From assembly GCF_021728535.1 (NCBI RefSeq), contig NZ_JAKKDU010000010.1:1-64000 (forward strand): a stretch of 64,000 nucleotides of DNA, in the 5' to 3' direction. How positions within the stretch are numbered: position 1 is the first letter of the stretch; each line of letters opens with the position of its first letter. Below the pieces are notes generated by a model that saw nothing but the letters and a program-made list of their open reading frames with translations, had not been told where the DNA came from and searched no databases. Both the position numbers and the translations under genes were made by a program. Below, in pieces: positions 18,184 to 26,790 of this stretch. Origin of the DNA: Wocania arenilitoris. GTDB lineage: Bacteria > Bacteroidota > Bacteroidia > Flavobacteriales > Flavobacteriaceae.

Positions 18184-18597
18184 ATGAATTATAGAATTTT
18201 GATTGGTATTGCAACTATGTTGTTAGGTTTTAATTGTAAAAAAGAAGCAAAACCGAAAGATATTTATGAATGGAAGACCATAGAAGTTACTGCTACGGCA
18301 TATAATTCGTTAGCATATCAAACAAATTCTAATCCTCACATAACAGCATTTGGCGATAGTTTAAAACCTGGTTTAAAGTATATAGCGGTATCGCGTGATC
18401 TTTTAAAAATGGGATTAAAGCATAATACGCCTGTTAAAATTGAAGGGTTTGATAGCGTTTATCTAGTTAAAGATAAAATGAATAAACGATGGAAAAACCA
18501 CATAGATATTTATATGGGTGTTGATGTTAAGGCAGCAAGAAGATGGGGCAAAAAAAAGATTTCTATTGCATATGGTATTCCTAAAAAACAGGATTAA
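18184..18597 (+). CDS. 3D-domain (RlpA-like barrel) lipoprotein
   Basis: A 137-residue envelope protein. I chose the ATG at 18184; an in-frame TTG three codons earlier is the alternative. The signal ends GFNC, a lipobox-like site with an unusual Asn before the Cys. The mature part begins with VTATAYNS and ends with VKAARRWGKKKISIAYG, and contains HIDIYMGVD: the three conserved aspartate-type positions of the 3D domain found in MltA-like and Rpf/YorM-like proteins. These double-psi barrel domains are associated with peptidoglycan cleavage or binding. Enzyme activity is not demonstrated by what I can see. Confidence 0.8.
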   Translation: MNYRILIGIATMLLGFNCKKEAKPKDIYEWKTIEVTATAYNSLAYQTNSNPHITAFGDSLKPGLKYIAVSRDLLKMGLKHNTPVKIEGFDSVYLVKDKMNKRWKNHIDIYMGVDVKAARRWGKKKISIAYGIPKKQD

Positions 18598-18609
18598 TTT
18601 ATGTTATTA

Positions 18610-19161
18610 CTACTTTGTTAAAGCTTCAGATAGAATAAAAGGATAAGCATCCTTGACTTTTTTTAAATCTGTTTTTGATAAGTTCTCAACCTCTTTTTTA
18701 AGCACATTTTGGCTGTATGTTTGCCTTAATTGGTAGTATGCTTTTGTTAACTCGTCTTGTACTTCAATAAATTGATTATAGCTAGTTAATGTTCCTGTTT
18801 GTAACGAAACTACTGCTTTTTTAGGGTTGTTTGATGCCTTTTCGTTTTTTATTCCATTGCAATAATTACAGGTTCCATCGCCATTATTATCAATAAAACT
18901 TGCTACAAGATCTTTTAATTCATCTATTAGAATTAAATCATCATCTACCATTATTTCATCATTATTATTAATAACAATGCGTAAAATATTACGCTCTTGA
19001 ATTGTAATAGGATGGGGGATTTCATTTTCTTTAGCCAACTTTCTATTAATCCCTGTGTCTTTAGGAATCGTTGCTGTAACTAAAAAGAAAATAAGTAATA
19101 AAAATGCAATATCTGCCATAGAGCCTGCATTTACCTCTGGAATTAATTTTGAGCGCCTCAT
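18610..19161 (-). CDS. ExbD/TolR-family biopolymer transport protein
   Basis: Proton-channel subunit of TonB- or Tol-type energy transducers. The N-terminus SMADIAFLLLIFFLVTATI is the single transmembrane helix with the conserved Asp (residue 17) that carries protons in ExbD. The periplasmic part of about 140 residues contains an unusual CNYC pair near residue 100 and a Lys-rich C-terminus. The partner ExbB/MotA-type gene is not adjacent, so this is an orphan ExbD. Two tiny ORFs precede it on the same strand. Flavobacteria often carry two exbD copies beside exbB; here only this one is in view. Confidence 0.85.
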   Translation of the reverse strand: MRRSKLIPEVNAGSMADIAFLLLIFFLVTATIPKDTGINRKLAKENEIPHPITIQERNILRIVINNNDEIMVDDDLILIDELKDLVASFIDNNGDGTCNYCNGIKNEKASNNPKKAVVSLQTGTLTSYNQFIEVQDELTKAYYQLRQTYSQNVLKKEVENLSKTDLKKVKDAYPFILSEALTK

Positions 19162-19229
19162 GTTTGTGGGTTTATTGTTAATGCTTAAAATAACTCACAA
19201 AAACAATACCACTTTATATGACCCTATTT

Positions 19230-19364
19230 TTAATGTGCATAGCGTTTAGTACCTTTCCAAAGTGTTCCACTGGAGTAGTTAAAACTCAATATACGCCTGT
19301 TTTGCAATAAGTTTTCTTTAGTGATTACATCTAAATGTTTAGATAATTTTAAAGGTGATTTCAT
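19230..19364 (-). CDS. Small basic protein upstream of exbD (44 residues)
   Basis: ATG-initiated, 44 codons, TAA-terminated; 68 bases upstream of the exbD ATG and on the same strand. It opens MKSPLKLSKHLDVITKEN and ends SSGTLWKGTKRYAH. The composition is protein-like (basic, no low-complexity runs, sensible aromatic content) and its last part resembles the end of the 28-residue ORF just upstream (SGTL, TK and KR-Y in both). I do not recognise a family. It may be a true small protein or part of a regulated leader; no strong ribosome-binding site is seen, which is normal in this phylum. Confidence 0.5.
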   Translation of the reverse strand: MKSPLKLSKHLDVITKENLLQNRRILSFNYSSGTLWKGTKRYAH

Positions 19365-19401
19365 GATTTTTTTGATTGATGATGATGATGAATTCTTAAT
19401 T

Positions 19402-19433
19402 AAAAGACGCTACATTACCTGTAACGTCTTTTT
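19402..19433. terminator. Hairpin between the two small ORFs upstream of exbD
   Basis: A 12-base stem (AAAAGACGCTAC / GTAACGTCTTTT, one wobble pair) with a seven-base loop. On the minus strand it overlaps the last codons of the 28-residue ORF and continues into TTTTAATT; on the plus strand a run of five T residues follows. It can serve as an intrinsic terminator in either direction, or as an attenuator for the 44-residue ORF and exbD. Confidence 0.6.
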
Positions 19434-19501
19434 GTGTTCCAACGGTTACTCTTTGTACTGTTTAAAGTTCCGCTTAATTGATTGTTGTTTAAAGTTCTCA
19501 T
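19415..19501 (-). CDS. Tiny ORF ending inside a terminator-like hairpin (28 residues)
   Basis: ATG-initiated, 28 codons, TAA-terminated. It begins MRTLNNNQLSGTLNSTK and ends in a cluster of basic and aromatic residues, NRWNTKRRYR. Its last six codons and stop lie within a 12-base hairpin, the arrangement of a leader peptide whose translation could change RNA folding. It shares SGTL, TK and KR-Y features with the 44-residue ORF that follows. Unknown function; coding status is inferred from composition and context only. Confidence 0.4.
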   Translation of the reverse strand: MRTLNNNQLSGTLNSTKSNRWNTKRRYR

Positions 19502-19818
19502 TATTTTTCGTTTTTTAATTGATTTATACTAAGTAGACGTCTATAAATAGAAAATGTTACAGTACTATGTATAACACACTAATAAATTAACACATTTTAA
19601 CAATTTAAACAGTGTAGAAGATAAGGTTAAGAGGTGTTTTTAGATTTTATATATATACTTAGGAACGGTTTTTGCTTAAATAAATACTAAATACTATTGG
19701 TTATAAGACAAATTACAGATAAAAATAATAATTTTGAAATTCATAATGATTATTTTTTAGTAACGATACAAATATGAATAAAAAAACTAAGCATCATTAA
19801 AATTCATTTTTTATACAG
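19502..19818. other. Divergent intergenic region with a nested palindrome
   Basis: No gene is seen here. A perfect 10-base palindrome TAGACGTCTA at 19534-19543 lies inside a wider inverted repeat (ATTTATA at 19522-19528 and TATAAAT at 19542-19548). It is about 35 bases upstream of the 28-residue ORF and could be an operator for the exbD transcript. The rest is AT-rich without consensus promoter boxes on the plus strand. Confidence 0.4.
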
Positions 19819-20487
19819 ATGAAATATTACATTTCTTTTTTCATACTATGCTTTTTTGCTATATCAGCAAGCGCTCAAATAGATAGTAAAAATAAATCTA
19901 TATCTATTCCTGCGGTAGAAAGTAAAAAAGATTCGGCTGATGCTAAAACATTATTGCCATCAAAACCACTAAATAATAATACTATTAATGGTATAACGGT
20001 GCCTAAAACAAATACGACTTTAAACTTTCCTAAAAAAGAATTTTCCATGTTTGGAGAAAAATTTGGTAACCCAGGAGAGTTATATGAAGATAGATTAAAA
20101 AAACAAACAGAAGACCTTAAAACCGAAATGGGTATTGGCGCTAGAGGTAGCACAACAGATGTTTTTTATGGCAACTTTAATACCAAATCTGAATTTATTA
20201 GAGTCGTTTATAGAGATTTTGGTTTACAAGATGGCGATTTAGTTCGCATTTTGGTTAATGACGAAATCTTAGAATTCCGAGTTATGCTAACAAATAGAAA
20301 TAAGAGTTTTAGGTTAATGTTAAAAAAAGGTATTAACAAAATAGATTTCTTAGCTCTAAATGAGGGTAATGCTATGCCTAATACAGCAGAATTTTATATT
20401 ATTGACGATAAAGGCACTGTTATTACTGGCAATAAGTGGAATCTTTCTATTGGAGTTAAAGCAACTGTTAATGTTATTAAAGAATGA
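19819..20487 (+). CDS. Secreted protein of unknown function
   Basis: The 222 residues start with a Sec signal peptide ending ISASAQ (cleavage before Gln20). A low-complexity Ser/Lys/Asn-rich linker of about 60 residues follows, then a region EFSMFGEKFGNPGELYEDRLKKQ and a predicted beta-rich C-terminal domain (VRILVNDEILEFRVML, FYIIDDKGTVI, IGVKATVNV). I do not recognise a named family; proteins of this form are common in Flavobacteriaceae. No enzyme motif is seen. It stands alone on the plus strand. Confidence 0.7.
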   Translation: MKYYISFFILCFFAISASAQIDSKNKSISIPAVESKKDSADAKTLLPSKPLNNNTINGITVPKTNTTLNFPKKEFSMFGEKFGNPGELYEDRLKKQTEDLKTEMGIGARGSTTDVFYGNFNTKSEFIRVVYRDFGLQDGDLVRILVNDEILEFRVMLTNRNKSFRLMLKKGINKIDFLALNEGNAMPNTAEFYIIDDKGTVITGNKWNLSIGVKATVNVIKE

Positions 20488-20891
20488 TTTTACTTTGTAT
20501 CATTCTAATCTCTTTCATGTGTATATATTTATTGTTATTCAACAGCCACATGTAACATCCTAAATAATCATTTGGTTGTGTGATTAAATATTAATCATGG
20601 ATGTTTCATTCAAATATTTTTATGCTATTTAATTGATAAACGTAAACTCAACTACAATAATATTTCTTTTAGTTACTTGTTGGCAATTCATATTATTTGA
20701 ATGATTAAATTACATAAGTAACATAAAAACACTTTTTTAATAAGAAATAAAAGAAAACGTAACACGCCTATTTTTAGTTAAATACATGTTTTATAGTACT
20801 TGCAAAAATGATCATTTTAAAATTTTACTTCAAACCATTCGTTAAAAACCCTTTAAAGATGTTATTTTTGCACGTCTGAAAAATTAAAAAC
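20488..20891. other. Intergenic region upstream of the helicase
   Basis: About 400 AT-rich bases without a convincing gene on either strand. The only feature I can support is a -7 box TATTTTTG at 20863-20870, 22 bases before the helicase ATG, without a clear -33 TTG. A loose inverted repeat GTTACTT / AAGTAAC flanks roughly 20670-20725. Confidence 0.45.
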
Positions 20892-22448
20892 ATGTCGAAA
20901 ATATCTACTTTAGAGTTAGAAGAAAGAAAAGCTGGCAAAGACCTTTATAGCTATCAAAAAGGGGCAATAAATAAGATATTTACGGCTTTTGAAGAATCTC
21001 CAGACGATTATCATTTACTATACCAGCTTCCAACAGGTGGTGGAAAAACAGTTATTTTTTCAGAAATAGTTAGGCAATACCTAAAGCATCATAAAAAAAA
21101 GGTGCTAGTTATGACGCATCGTATTGAGTTATGTAAGCAAACCTCAAATATGCTTACCGAATTTGCTGTAAATAATAAGATAGTTGATAGTAAAGCTGAT
21201 TTAAGTGACCAACGACAATACAGCTGCTTTGTAGCCATGGTGGAGACTTTAAATAACAGATTAAATGATGATAAGTTAGATATTTCAGATATTGGATTGG
21301 TAATTATTGATGAGGCTCATTACAATTCGTTTACAAAATTATTCAAGTTTTTTAGTCAGTCGTTTATTTTAGGAGTTACAGCAACACCACTAAGTTCGAG
21401 CATAGAGTTACCAATGACCGATAATTATGATGAGTTAATTGTTGGCGAAAGTATAGAATCTTTAATTGAAAATGGGTTTTTGGCGCGAGCCAATATGTAT
21501 TCATACAATGTGGGGTTAACCTCTTTAGTGGTTGGTGCTAATGGCGATTATACAGTAAAATCTTCTGAAGATTTATATACTGATAACGATATGCTTACAA
21601 AATTAATGCAAGCCTATGAGGAACGTTCAAAAGGCAAAAAAACATTAATATTTAATAACGGAATTAATACTTCGCTACATGTTTACGATACCTTTCGAAG
21701 AGCTGGTTATCCTATTGCACATTTAGATAATACCAATTCTAAAAAAGAACGTGCGCTAATATTAAAGTGGTTTAAAAATACGCCTGATGCCATATTAACA
21801 TCGGTTAGTATCTTGACCACAGGTTTTGATGAACCAACTGTAGAAAGCATTATTTTAAACCGAGCCACAAAATCGTTAACACTATATTATCAAATGATTG
21901 GTCGAGGCTCTCGTGTTTTAAAAAACAAAAAAACTTTCGATGTAATTGATTTAGGAAACAATTTTCATCGATTTGGTGCTTGGGGAGACGATTTAGATTG
22001 GCAAAAAATATTTAGATCACCATATTACTATTTAGATTCATTATTGAGTGATGAAGAACTTGAAAGCAATTTTAGGTATGAAATGCCTGATGAATTGCGT
22101 GCAGAATTCTCAAAGTCTAAAGAGGTTTATTTCGATATACAGAAAACTTATGTCTCATCAATTAGAGCAGGTGAATCTTCAAAAGTGGTATTAGAACGTT
22201 CTATAGAGCAACATGCCAAAATATGCATTGAAAATAGCGAAGACGTTTATGATGCTTTAGCATTAGCAAAAAGGCTTGGAGACGATATTGATTTTAGAAT
22301 TGGCAGATACACCAAATGCATTAGTAAGAGTACGTTTAATTTTGTTGAATGGCTAAAAGGCGATTACCGGAAAAAACTAAACTCGTATTTGCGCTCTAAT
22401 TTTGATACAGTTTTTGAAGAAATACATGGGCACCCTCCTGAAGATTAG
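20892..22448 (+). CDS. DEAD/DEAH-box superfamily 2 helicase
   Basis: ATP-dependent nucleic acid helicase or translocase of 518 residues. Motif I LPTGGGKT lies at about 46-53, motif Ia VMTHRIELCKQT, motif II DEAH at about 140-143, motif III TATPLSS, and the helicase C domain (about 225-370) has SILTTGFDEPTVESII and the motif VI-like YYQMIGRGSRVLK. The arrangement resembles the type III restriction/UvrB-like 'ResIII' helicases without a nuclease domain. The C-terminal 130 residues are family-specific. No partner restriction or defence genes are adjacent, so a general DNA or RNA role is as likely. Confidence 0.88.
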   Translation: MSKISTLELEERKAGKDLYSYQKGAINKIFTAFEESPDDYHLLYQLPTGGGKTVIFSEIVRQYLKHHKKKVLVMTHRIELCKQTSNMLTEFAVNNKIVDSKADLSDQRQYSCFVAMVETLNNRLNDDKLDISDIGLVIIDEAHYNSFTKLFKFFSQSFILGVTATPLSSSIELPMTDNYDELIVGESIESLIENGFLARANMYSYNVGLTSLVVGANGDYTVKSSEDLYTDNDMLTKLMQAYEERSKGKKTLIFNNGINTSLHVYDTFRRAGYPIAHLDNTNSKKERALILKWFKNTPDAILTSVSILTTGFDEPTVESIILNRATKSLTLYYQMIGRGSRVLKNKKTFDVIDLGNNFHRFGAWGDDLDWQKIFRSPYYYLDSLLSDEELESNFRYEMPDELRAEFSKSKEVYFDIQKTYVSSIRAGESSKVVLERSIEQHAKICIENSEDVYDALALAKRLGDDIDFRIGRYTKCISKSTFNFVEWLKGDYRKKLNSYLRSNFDTVFEEIHGHPPED

Positions 22449-22856
22449 ATTTAAAAAGATGAGTTCATACCTAAATTATTAACAGCCAACTGAAGTGTAT
22501 AATTAATTTCTGCTTTTAGACGTTCTCAGAAAATCTTTAAATTTTCCTTATAGCTCGTTTTTTAATGGTTATCTTTTTATATTGGAAATTAACTTATGGT
22601 TTAGTTAAAAAGAATACATTAAAAAAATGCTAAAGCAATGGGGCATAAGAATGTTTTATTGGACTGAGGCATTATTTTTTAGTAAAGGATTTACTGTCCT
22701 AGTAATTATTCTTTTAAAAGGCATCATTTTTTAACCTTCAAGCAGAATACTTTTTTGGTACAAGTCTGCTATTATTGCAACGATTATTAAAGCATGAAAA
22801 AAATAAGGCGTACATTTACAGCATAACTAATTTAAAACTGCACGATAATATAAACT
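22449..22856. other. Long leader region upstream of the cold-shock gene
   Basis: About 400 bases with no firm gene. It contains one short ATG frame of 35 codons (22627-22734) that reads MLKQWGIRMFYWTEALFF and continues hydrophobic, listed as a finding because coding is unproven. Long untranslated leaders are typical of cold-shock genes, but I see no hairpin with a T-run. Confidence 0.35.
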
Positions 22857-23312
22857 ATGGCAAAATCACAAGTCACATTTAACAAGATTGAAAAAGAAAA
22901 AAAACGCTTAAAGAAAAGAGAAGAAAAGCAAAAAAAGAAAGAAGCACGTAAAGCCGAAAAAGAAGCTAGTGGAACTTCTGGTATTCAGTTTGCTTACGTT
23001 GATTTTAATGGCAATTTAACCGATACACCACCAGACCCAGCAATGCGCGAAAAGGTAGAAGCTGAAAGCATTGAATTGGGCGTGCCTAAAAAAGAAGATA
23101 GAGTAGAAGAGGAACCAACTGCCAAAGAAGGAAAGGTTTCGTTCTTCGATCATTCTAAAGGTTTCGGTTTTATTATTGATAGCGTTAACCAAGAAAAGTA
23201 TTTTGTTCATGTTAGTGGTTTAATTGATGAAATTGACGAAAACGACAAAGTGACTTACGAACTAGAACGAGGACAGAAAGGCATGAACGCTGTCAGAGTT
23301 AAGAAAATTTAG
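22857..23312 (+). CDS. Cold-shock domain protein with Lys/Glu-rich N-terminal extension
   Basis: RNA/DNA-binding protein of 151 residues. The C-terminal cold-shock domain (about 85-151) starts GKVSFFDHSKGFGFI with RNP1 (KGFGFI) and has RNP2 in YFVHVSG. The N-terminal 45 residues are a highly charged Lys/Glu/Arg helix, probably disordered or coiled coil, followed by a linker. Such extended CSD proteins are common in Flavobacteriaceae beside short CspA-type ones. A role as RNA chaperone is expected from the family. Confidence 0.9.
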   Translation: MAKSQVTFNKIEKEKKRLKKREEKQKKKEARKAEKEASGTSGIQFAYVDFNGNLTDTPPDPAMREKVEAESIELGVPKKEDRVEEEPTAKEGKVSFFDHSKGFGFIIDSVNQEKYFVHVSGLIDEIDENDKVTYELERGQKGMNAVRVKKI

Positions 23313-23348
23313 GTTTCTTTTTTTTAATATTTAAACTCAAAGTATCAC

Positions 23349-24254
23349 ATGAGTTTACCCCGCAAAACTGTTCTTATCGTATTGGCATTTTTTGCTATAT
23401 ATGTTATTTGGGGGTCTACCTATTTACTTAATAAAATTGCGGTATCGCATCTGCCACCATTTTTTCTGGCATCTGCTAGATTTTTAGTGTCTAGCATTAT
23501 AATATTTTTAATTGCTAAATCATTAAAAGTTAGTTTAAAAATATCCAAAAAACAATTCCTCAATGCTACTATTGCAGGATTTTTATTTTTAACCTTAGGC
23601 AATGGGCTTGCTGTTTTTGCATTAAAATATGTCGATAGTGGTTTTACTGCTTTAGAAATTTCTGCTCAACCTTTAGTAGTGCTTATAATAATGCGTATCC
23701 TTTATGGTAAGCGCATAACAATTATGCCTTATATTGGAGTGATTTTGGGATTTATAGGAGTTTTTCTTTTGGTTAGTCAAAAACAAATTATTAGTCAAGA
23801 GGGACAAGTATTAGGTGTGATTTTAATTTTTGTTTGCATGCTAAGTTGGGCTTATGCTAGTATTTTTGTTGGCAAGGCAGATTTACCAACAAATTCATTT
23901 TTAAATACAGCCTACCAAATGCTAACAGGTGGTATTATGCTTGGTGTTGTTAGTTTAATTTTAAACGAACAGTGGTCCTTACCAAACGTTTGGAAGGTTC
24001 ATGTAAAATGGTCTATGCTTGGGCTAATACTATTTGGAAGCATTGTTGCATTTACCGCTTTTAATTATCTTTTAAAAGAAGTGTCGCCAGAAAAAGTAGC
24101 AACTTCAACTTATGTAAACCCCATTATAGCTTTAATTTTAGGGTGGTGGGTTTTAAATGAACAAATTACAACACAATCTGTAATTGCCGCAATAGTACTG
24201 CTAACAGGTGTTTATTTTATTAATACTAAACGCACTTTTAAACCTCGAGTTTAG
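23349..24254 (+). CDS. EamA/DMT-superfamily transporter
   Basis: Inner membrane permease of 301 residues with ten predicted helices in two EamA repeats. The first repeat opens FAIYVIWGSTYLLNKIAV, the family's hallmark; the second has SWAYASIFVGKADLP and ends TYVNPIIALILGWWVLNEQI. Members export amino acids, metabolites or other small molecules; the substrate cannot be read from sequence. It follows the cold-shock gene by 36 bases on the same strand. Confidence 0.92.
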   Translation: MSLPRKTVLIVLAFFAIYVIWGSTYLLNKIAVSHLPPFFLASARFLVSSIIIFLIAKSLKVSLKISKKQFLNATIAGFLFLTLGNGLAVFALKYVDSGFTALEISAQPLVVLIIMRILYGKRITIMPYIGVILGFIGVFLLVSQKQIISQEGQVLGVILIFVCMLSWAYASIFVGKADLPTNSFLNTAYQMLTGGIMLGVVSLILNEQWSLPNVWKVHVKWSMLGLILFGSIVAFTAFNYLLKEVSPEKVATSTYVNPIIALILGWWVLNEQITTQSVIAAIVLLTGVYFINTKRTFKPRV

Positions 24255-24278
24255 CTAAAATAAATTTGTTTTGTAAAG

Positions 24279-24309
24279 TTTGTTAACTTTAAGCTTATTT
24301 GTAATTTTG
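24279..24309 (+). promoter_or_regulatory. Promoter of the GT9 gene
   Basis: TTTG at 24279-24282, a 19-base spacer and TAATTTTG at 24302-24309 match the Bacteroidota consensus in both boxes and spacing. Predicted start near 24316, about 33 bases before the ATG. Confidence 0.6.
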
Positions 24310-24348
24310 ACTACAATAAAAAAATAATTTCATTTTAGCATTTAATTT

Positions 24349-25398
24349 ATGAAAGCACCAATTAGTGTAAATGTATATCGTAGAAAGATTATGCATTTTA
24401 TTACCAAAAATATTGGTAGTTCTCAAACCGAACCCATATTTGATGCTAATACAAAGGTTATTATAGAGAGGGTTTTAATTATTAGACCAAACCATCGATT
24501 AGGCAATCAATTACTTTTAACACCAATTGTGCAAGAAGTGATTAATACATTTCCTAATTGCAAAATTGATTTATTTGTAAAAGGAGGTGTAGCACACCCT
24601 GTTTTTGAAAAATATAATCACATTAACACCATATTTAAGCTGCCTAAAAAACCATTTAATCAGCTGTATAAGTATGTTAAATGTTGGGTTTCAATAAAAA
24701 GAAAAAACTATGACTTGGTAATAAATGGAGATAAAAACTCATCTTCAGGACGCTTACTTACTCAAATGTCTAATGCTAAATACAAAATTTTTGGTGATTT
24801 AAATAAGGCTATTCAACTTAAGTACAATGATTATGAGCATATCGCTAAATATCCTGTTTATAGCTTGAGATACTATTTAACAAAGTTAGGATTTAAAGAA
24901 AACACAAATAGTGTTCCTAATTTAAATATTAAACTAAGTGATTCTGAAGTATTAAACGGTAAAAATATTTTAACAAATATTGTAAAAAACGATAAGCAAA
25001 CCATCTGTATTTATACTAATGCAACTGGTAATAAATGCTATTCTGAGGATTGGTGGAGTACTTTTTATGCGCGTTTAAGAGCAGAATTTGAAAACGATTT
25101 TAATATAATTGAGATGTTACCTATTGAAAACATTTCAAAAATCAACTTTAAAGCGCCTCATTTTTATAGTAAAGATATACGAGAAATGGGGGCTATTATA
25201 AAAAACACTGCCATATTTATAGCTGCCGATAATGGCGTAATGCATTTAGCTAGCGCATCGTTAACACCAACCATTGGTTTCTTTTCTGTTACAAACGAAA
25301 AGGTTTATGCGCCATACGGAAATAGAAGTCTAGCGCTTCAAACGAATAAAACGAATATTGAAGATTGGATTGTAGAAATTAATAATATTCTAAGATAA
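24349..25398 (+). CDS. Glycosyltransferase family 9 (heptosyltransferase-like)
   Basis: GT-B enzyme of the ADP-heptose:LPS heptosyltransferase family, 349 residues, probably adding a sugar to the lipopolysaccharide core at the inner face of the inner membrane. The N-terminal RPNHRLGNQLLLTPIVQE motif and the C-terminal nucleotide-sugar motif AADNGVMHLASA followed by TIGFFSVTNEKVYAPYG are diagnostic. The donor may not be heptose in Bacteroidota. It is monocistronic with its own promoter. Confidence 0.88.
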   Translation: MKAPISVNVYRRKIMHFITKNIGSSQTEPIFDANTKVIIERVLIIRPNHRLGNQLLLTPIVQEVINTFPNCKIDLFVKGGVAHPVFEKYNHINTIFKLPKKPFNQLYKYVKCWVSIKRKNYDLVINGDKNSSSGRLLTQMSNAKYKIFGDLNKAIQLKYNDYEHIAKYPVYSLRYYLTKLGFKENTNSVPNLNIKLSDSEVLNGKNILTNIVKNDKQTICIYTNATGNKCYSEDWWSTFYARLRAEFENDFNIIEMLPIENISKINFKAPHFYSKDIREMGAIIKNTAIFIAADNGVMHLASASLTPTIGFFSVTNEKVYAPYGNRSLALQTNKTNIEDWIVEINNILR

Positions 25399-25479
25399 CT
25401 TTGCAGTAAATTTCTAATTTTAACAATCTGTTATTAGCACTTTTTACTAAGATTTTGTAATTTGTAAAAATGTATAATC

Positions 25480-26031
25480 ATGTTTAAAATGAAATCTTTA
25501 CAGATTATAGCTTTTGCTATTATGATTATTTTTTTTTCGTGTAAGGCTACAAACTTAAAAGCTTCTAATGCGCAAATAAAAATGCTTAAGAATTTAGTTG
25601 AAAGTAGGCGCTTTAAAATTGAATCTGATTGGGCTTATCCGCAAACTACTATGGCAATGCAACAAGTTTTAAATACTGGGTTATTACAACCAGGGAGCAC
25701 TTCAGGAGCTATAAATCTTATTACTAACCCTAACTATTTAACTATTTCTGCCGACAGTATCACTTCTTATTTACCATATTTTGGCGAGCGTCAAATTAAT
25801 GTAAGTTATGGAGGAAATGATGCTGCTATTCAATTAAATAGTAATATTGAAAATTATAAAATCACCAACGGAAAGCGTGGTAGTTATATTATTTCTTGTA
25901 ATGCTAAAAGCAAATCAGAATACTTCAATATTATCATAGAATTATATCCTAATTTAAAAAGTAATATTAGGTTAATTAGTGCTTCAAGAAACTTAATTTC
26001 TTATTCAGGACACGTGAAATCTTCAGATTAG
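25480..26031 (+). CDS. DUF4251-type lipoprotein
   Basis: A 183-residue protein whose signal peptide ends IIFFSC, predicting lipidation at about Cys21. The body shows the DUF4251 pattern: an early LVESRRFKIESDWAYPQ, ADSITSYLPYFGERQINVSYGG in the middle, and a beta-rich end. The function of the family is unknown to me. A second ATG (MKSL) four codons on is an equally plausible start. It is followed by another small secreted protein on the same strand. Confidence 0.8.
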   Translation: MFKMKSLQIIAFAIMIIFFSCKATNLKASNAQIKMLKNLVESRRFKIESDWAYPQTTMAMQQVLNTGLLQPGSTSGAINLITNPNYLTISADSITSYLPYFGERQINVSYGGNDAAIQLNSNIENYKITNGKRGSYIISCNAKSKSEYFNIIIELYPNLKSNIRLISASRNLISYSGHVKSSD

Positions 26032-26130
26032 TTTGCGTCTTTTATTTGTTTGTGAGTTTTGTATTTTATCTATTCATCGCAAAATTTTACAATTCAATCG
26101 ATTTTTTTATTTATAAATTAGATAATTAAT

Positions 26131-26138
26131 TAGTTTTG
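26131..26138 (+). promoter_or_regulatory. -7 box that argues for the downstream start of the next gene
   Basis: TAGTTTTG matches TAnnTTTG. Transcription from it would begin near 26145, after the first in-frame ATG at 26140 but before the ATG at 26164. No good -33 element is seen. Confidence 0.4.
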
Positions 26139-26163
26139 AATGGATTATAAAAATTTACTCCAA

Positions 26164-26790
26164 ATGAAAAATACAATAAGCCTAATTAGTCTTTTAATAA
26201 TTATAAGTTTGTCTTATAATACTAATGCTCAAGATGTTAATAATGTATTAAATGATATTCCGCAGAATTATAAGAAACGTAGTCCTATTTACGATTATTC
26301 TGAAAAAAAATTAAACAGCGTAGATACTATTCCAGATTTTGCATATAGAACAAGTAAGCTTAAAATAACAGGTACTATTTATGAAAATGATGGTAAAACA
26401 CCCGCTAAAAACATTCTTTTATTTATACATCAAGCTAATGAAAATGGTAATTTTGAATTAAAAAAACACAACAAAAAACGCTATGTTAAGCATAGAGGCT
26501 GGGTAAGAACCGATGAAAATGGACGCTATACGTTTTACACTTTTATACCAGGAAAATATATGTTTGACAACGAGTTAACACAAATACTACCCATAATTAA
26601 AGAACCTAATAAAACTGAGTATAAAATTGAATCTTTTGTGTTTGATAACGACCCTTTGTTAACTAAATCTTGTCGCTCTAAAATTGAGCAAACCAATCCT
26701 AATAGAATTCTCAAATTAGATAAAAAGGAAGGTTTGTTTGTTGCTAATAGAGATATTATTCTTGGTAAAGAGCTTGAGATTTATGAGTAA
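26164..26790 (+). CDS. Secreted intradiol-dioxygenase-fold protein lacking catalytic ligands
   Basis: I place the start at the ATG at 26164, which opens directly into a signal peptide (MKNTISLISLLIIISLS) cleaved after NTNA; an ATG eight codons upstream would put a polar segment before it and lies ahead of the likely transcription start. The mature protein has the intradiol ring-cleavage core pattern: KITGTIYENDGKTPAKN, FIHQANENG, then HRGWVRTDENGRYTFYT and FIPGKY. The Tyr/His iron ligands that normally follow PG-Y are not evident (MFDNELTQILPI instead). I read it as a non-catalytic member of the fold, in the envelope or secreted. Function unknown. Confidence 0.7.
   Translation: MKNTISLISLLIIISLSYNTNAQDVNNVLNDIPQNYKKRSPIYDYSEKKLNSVDTIPDFAYRTSKLKITGTIYENDGKTPAKNILLFIHQANENGNFELKKHNKKRYVKHRGWVRTDENGRYTFYTFIPGKYMFDNELTQILPIIKEPNKTEYKIESFVFDNDPLLTKSCRSKIEQTNPNRILKLDKKEGLFVANRDIILGKELEIYE

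Noticed and set aside
19321-19518. Plus-strand 65-codon frame with a DDDDE run
   Set aside because: The Asp run comes from a GAT repeat, and the other strand carries two better small ORFs plus a hairpin; composition is not protein-like.
20892-22448. Helicase as part of a defence or restriction system
   Set aside because: No nuclease, methyltransferase or other defence gene is adjacent; the flanks are ordinary genes.
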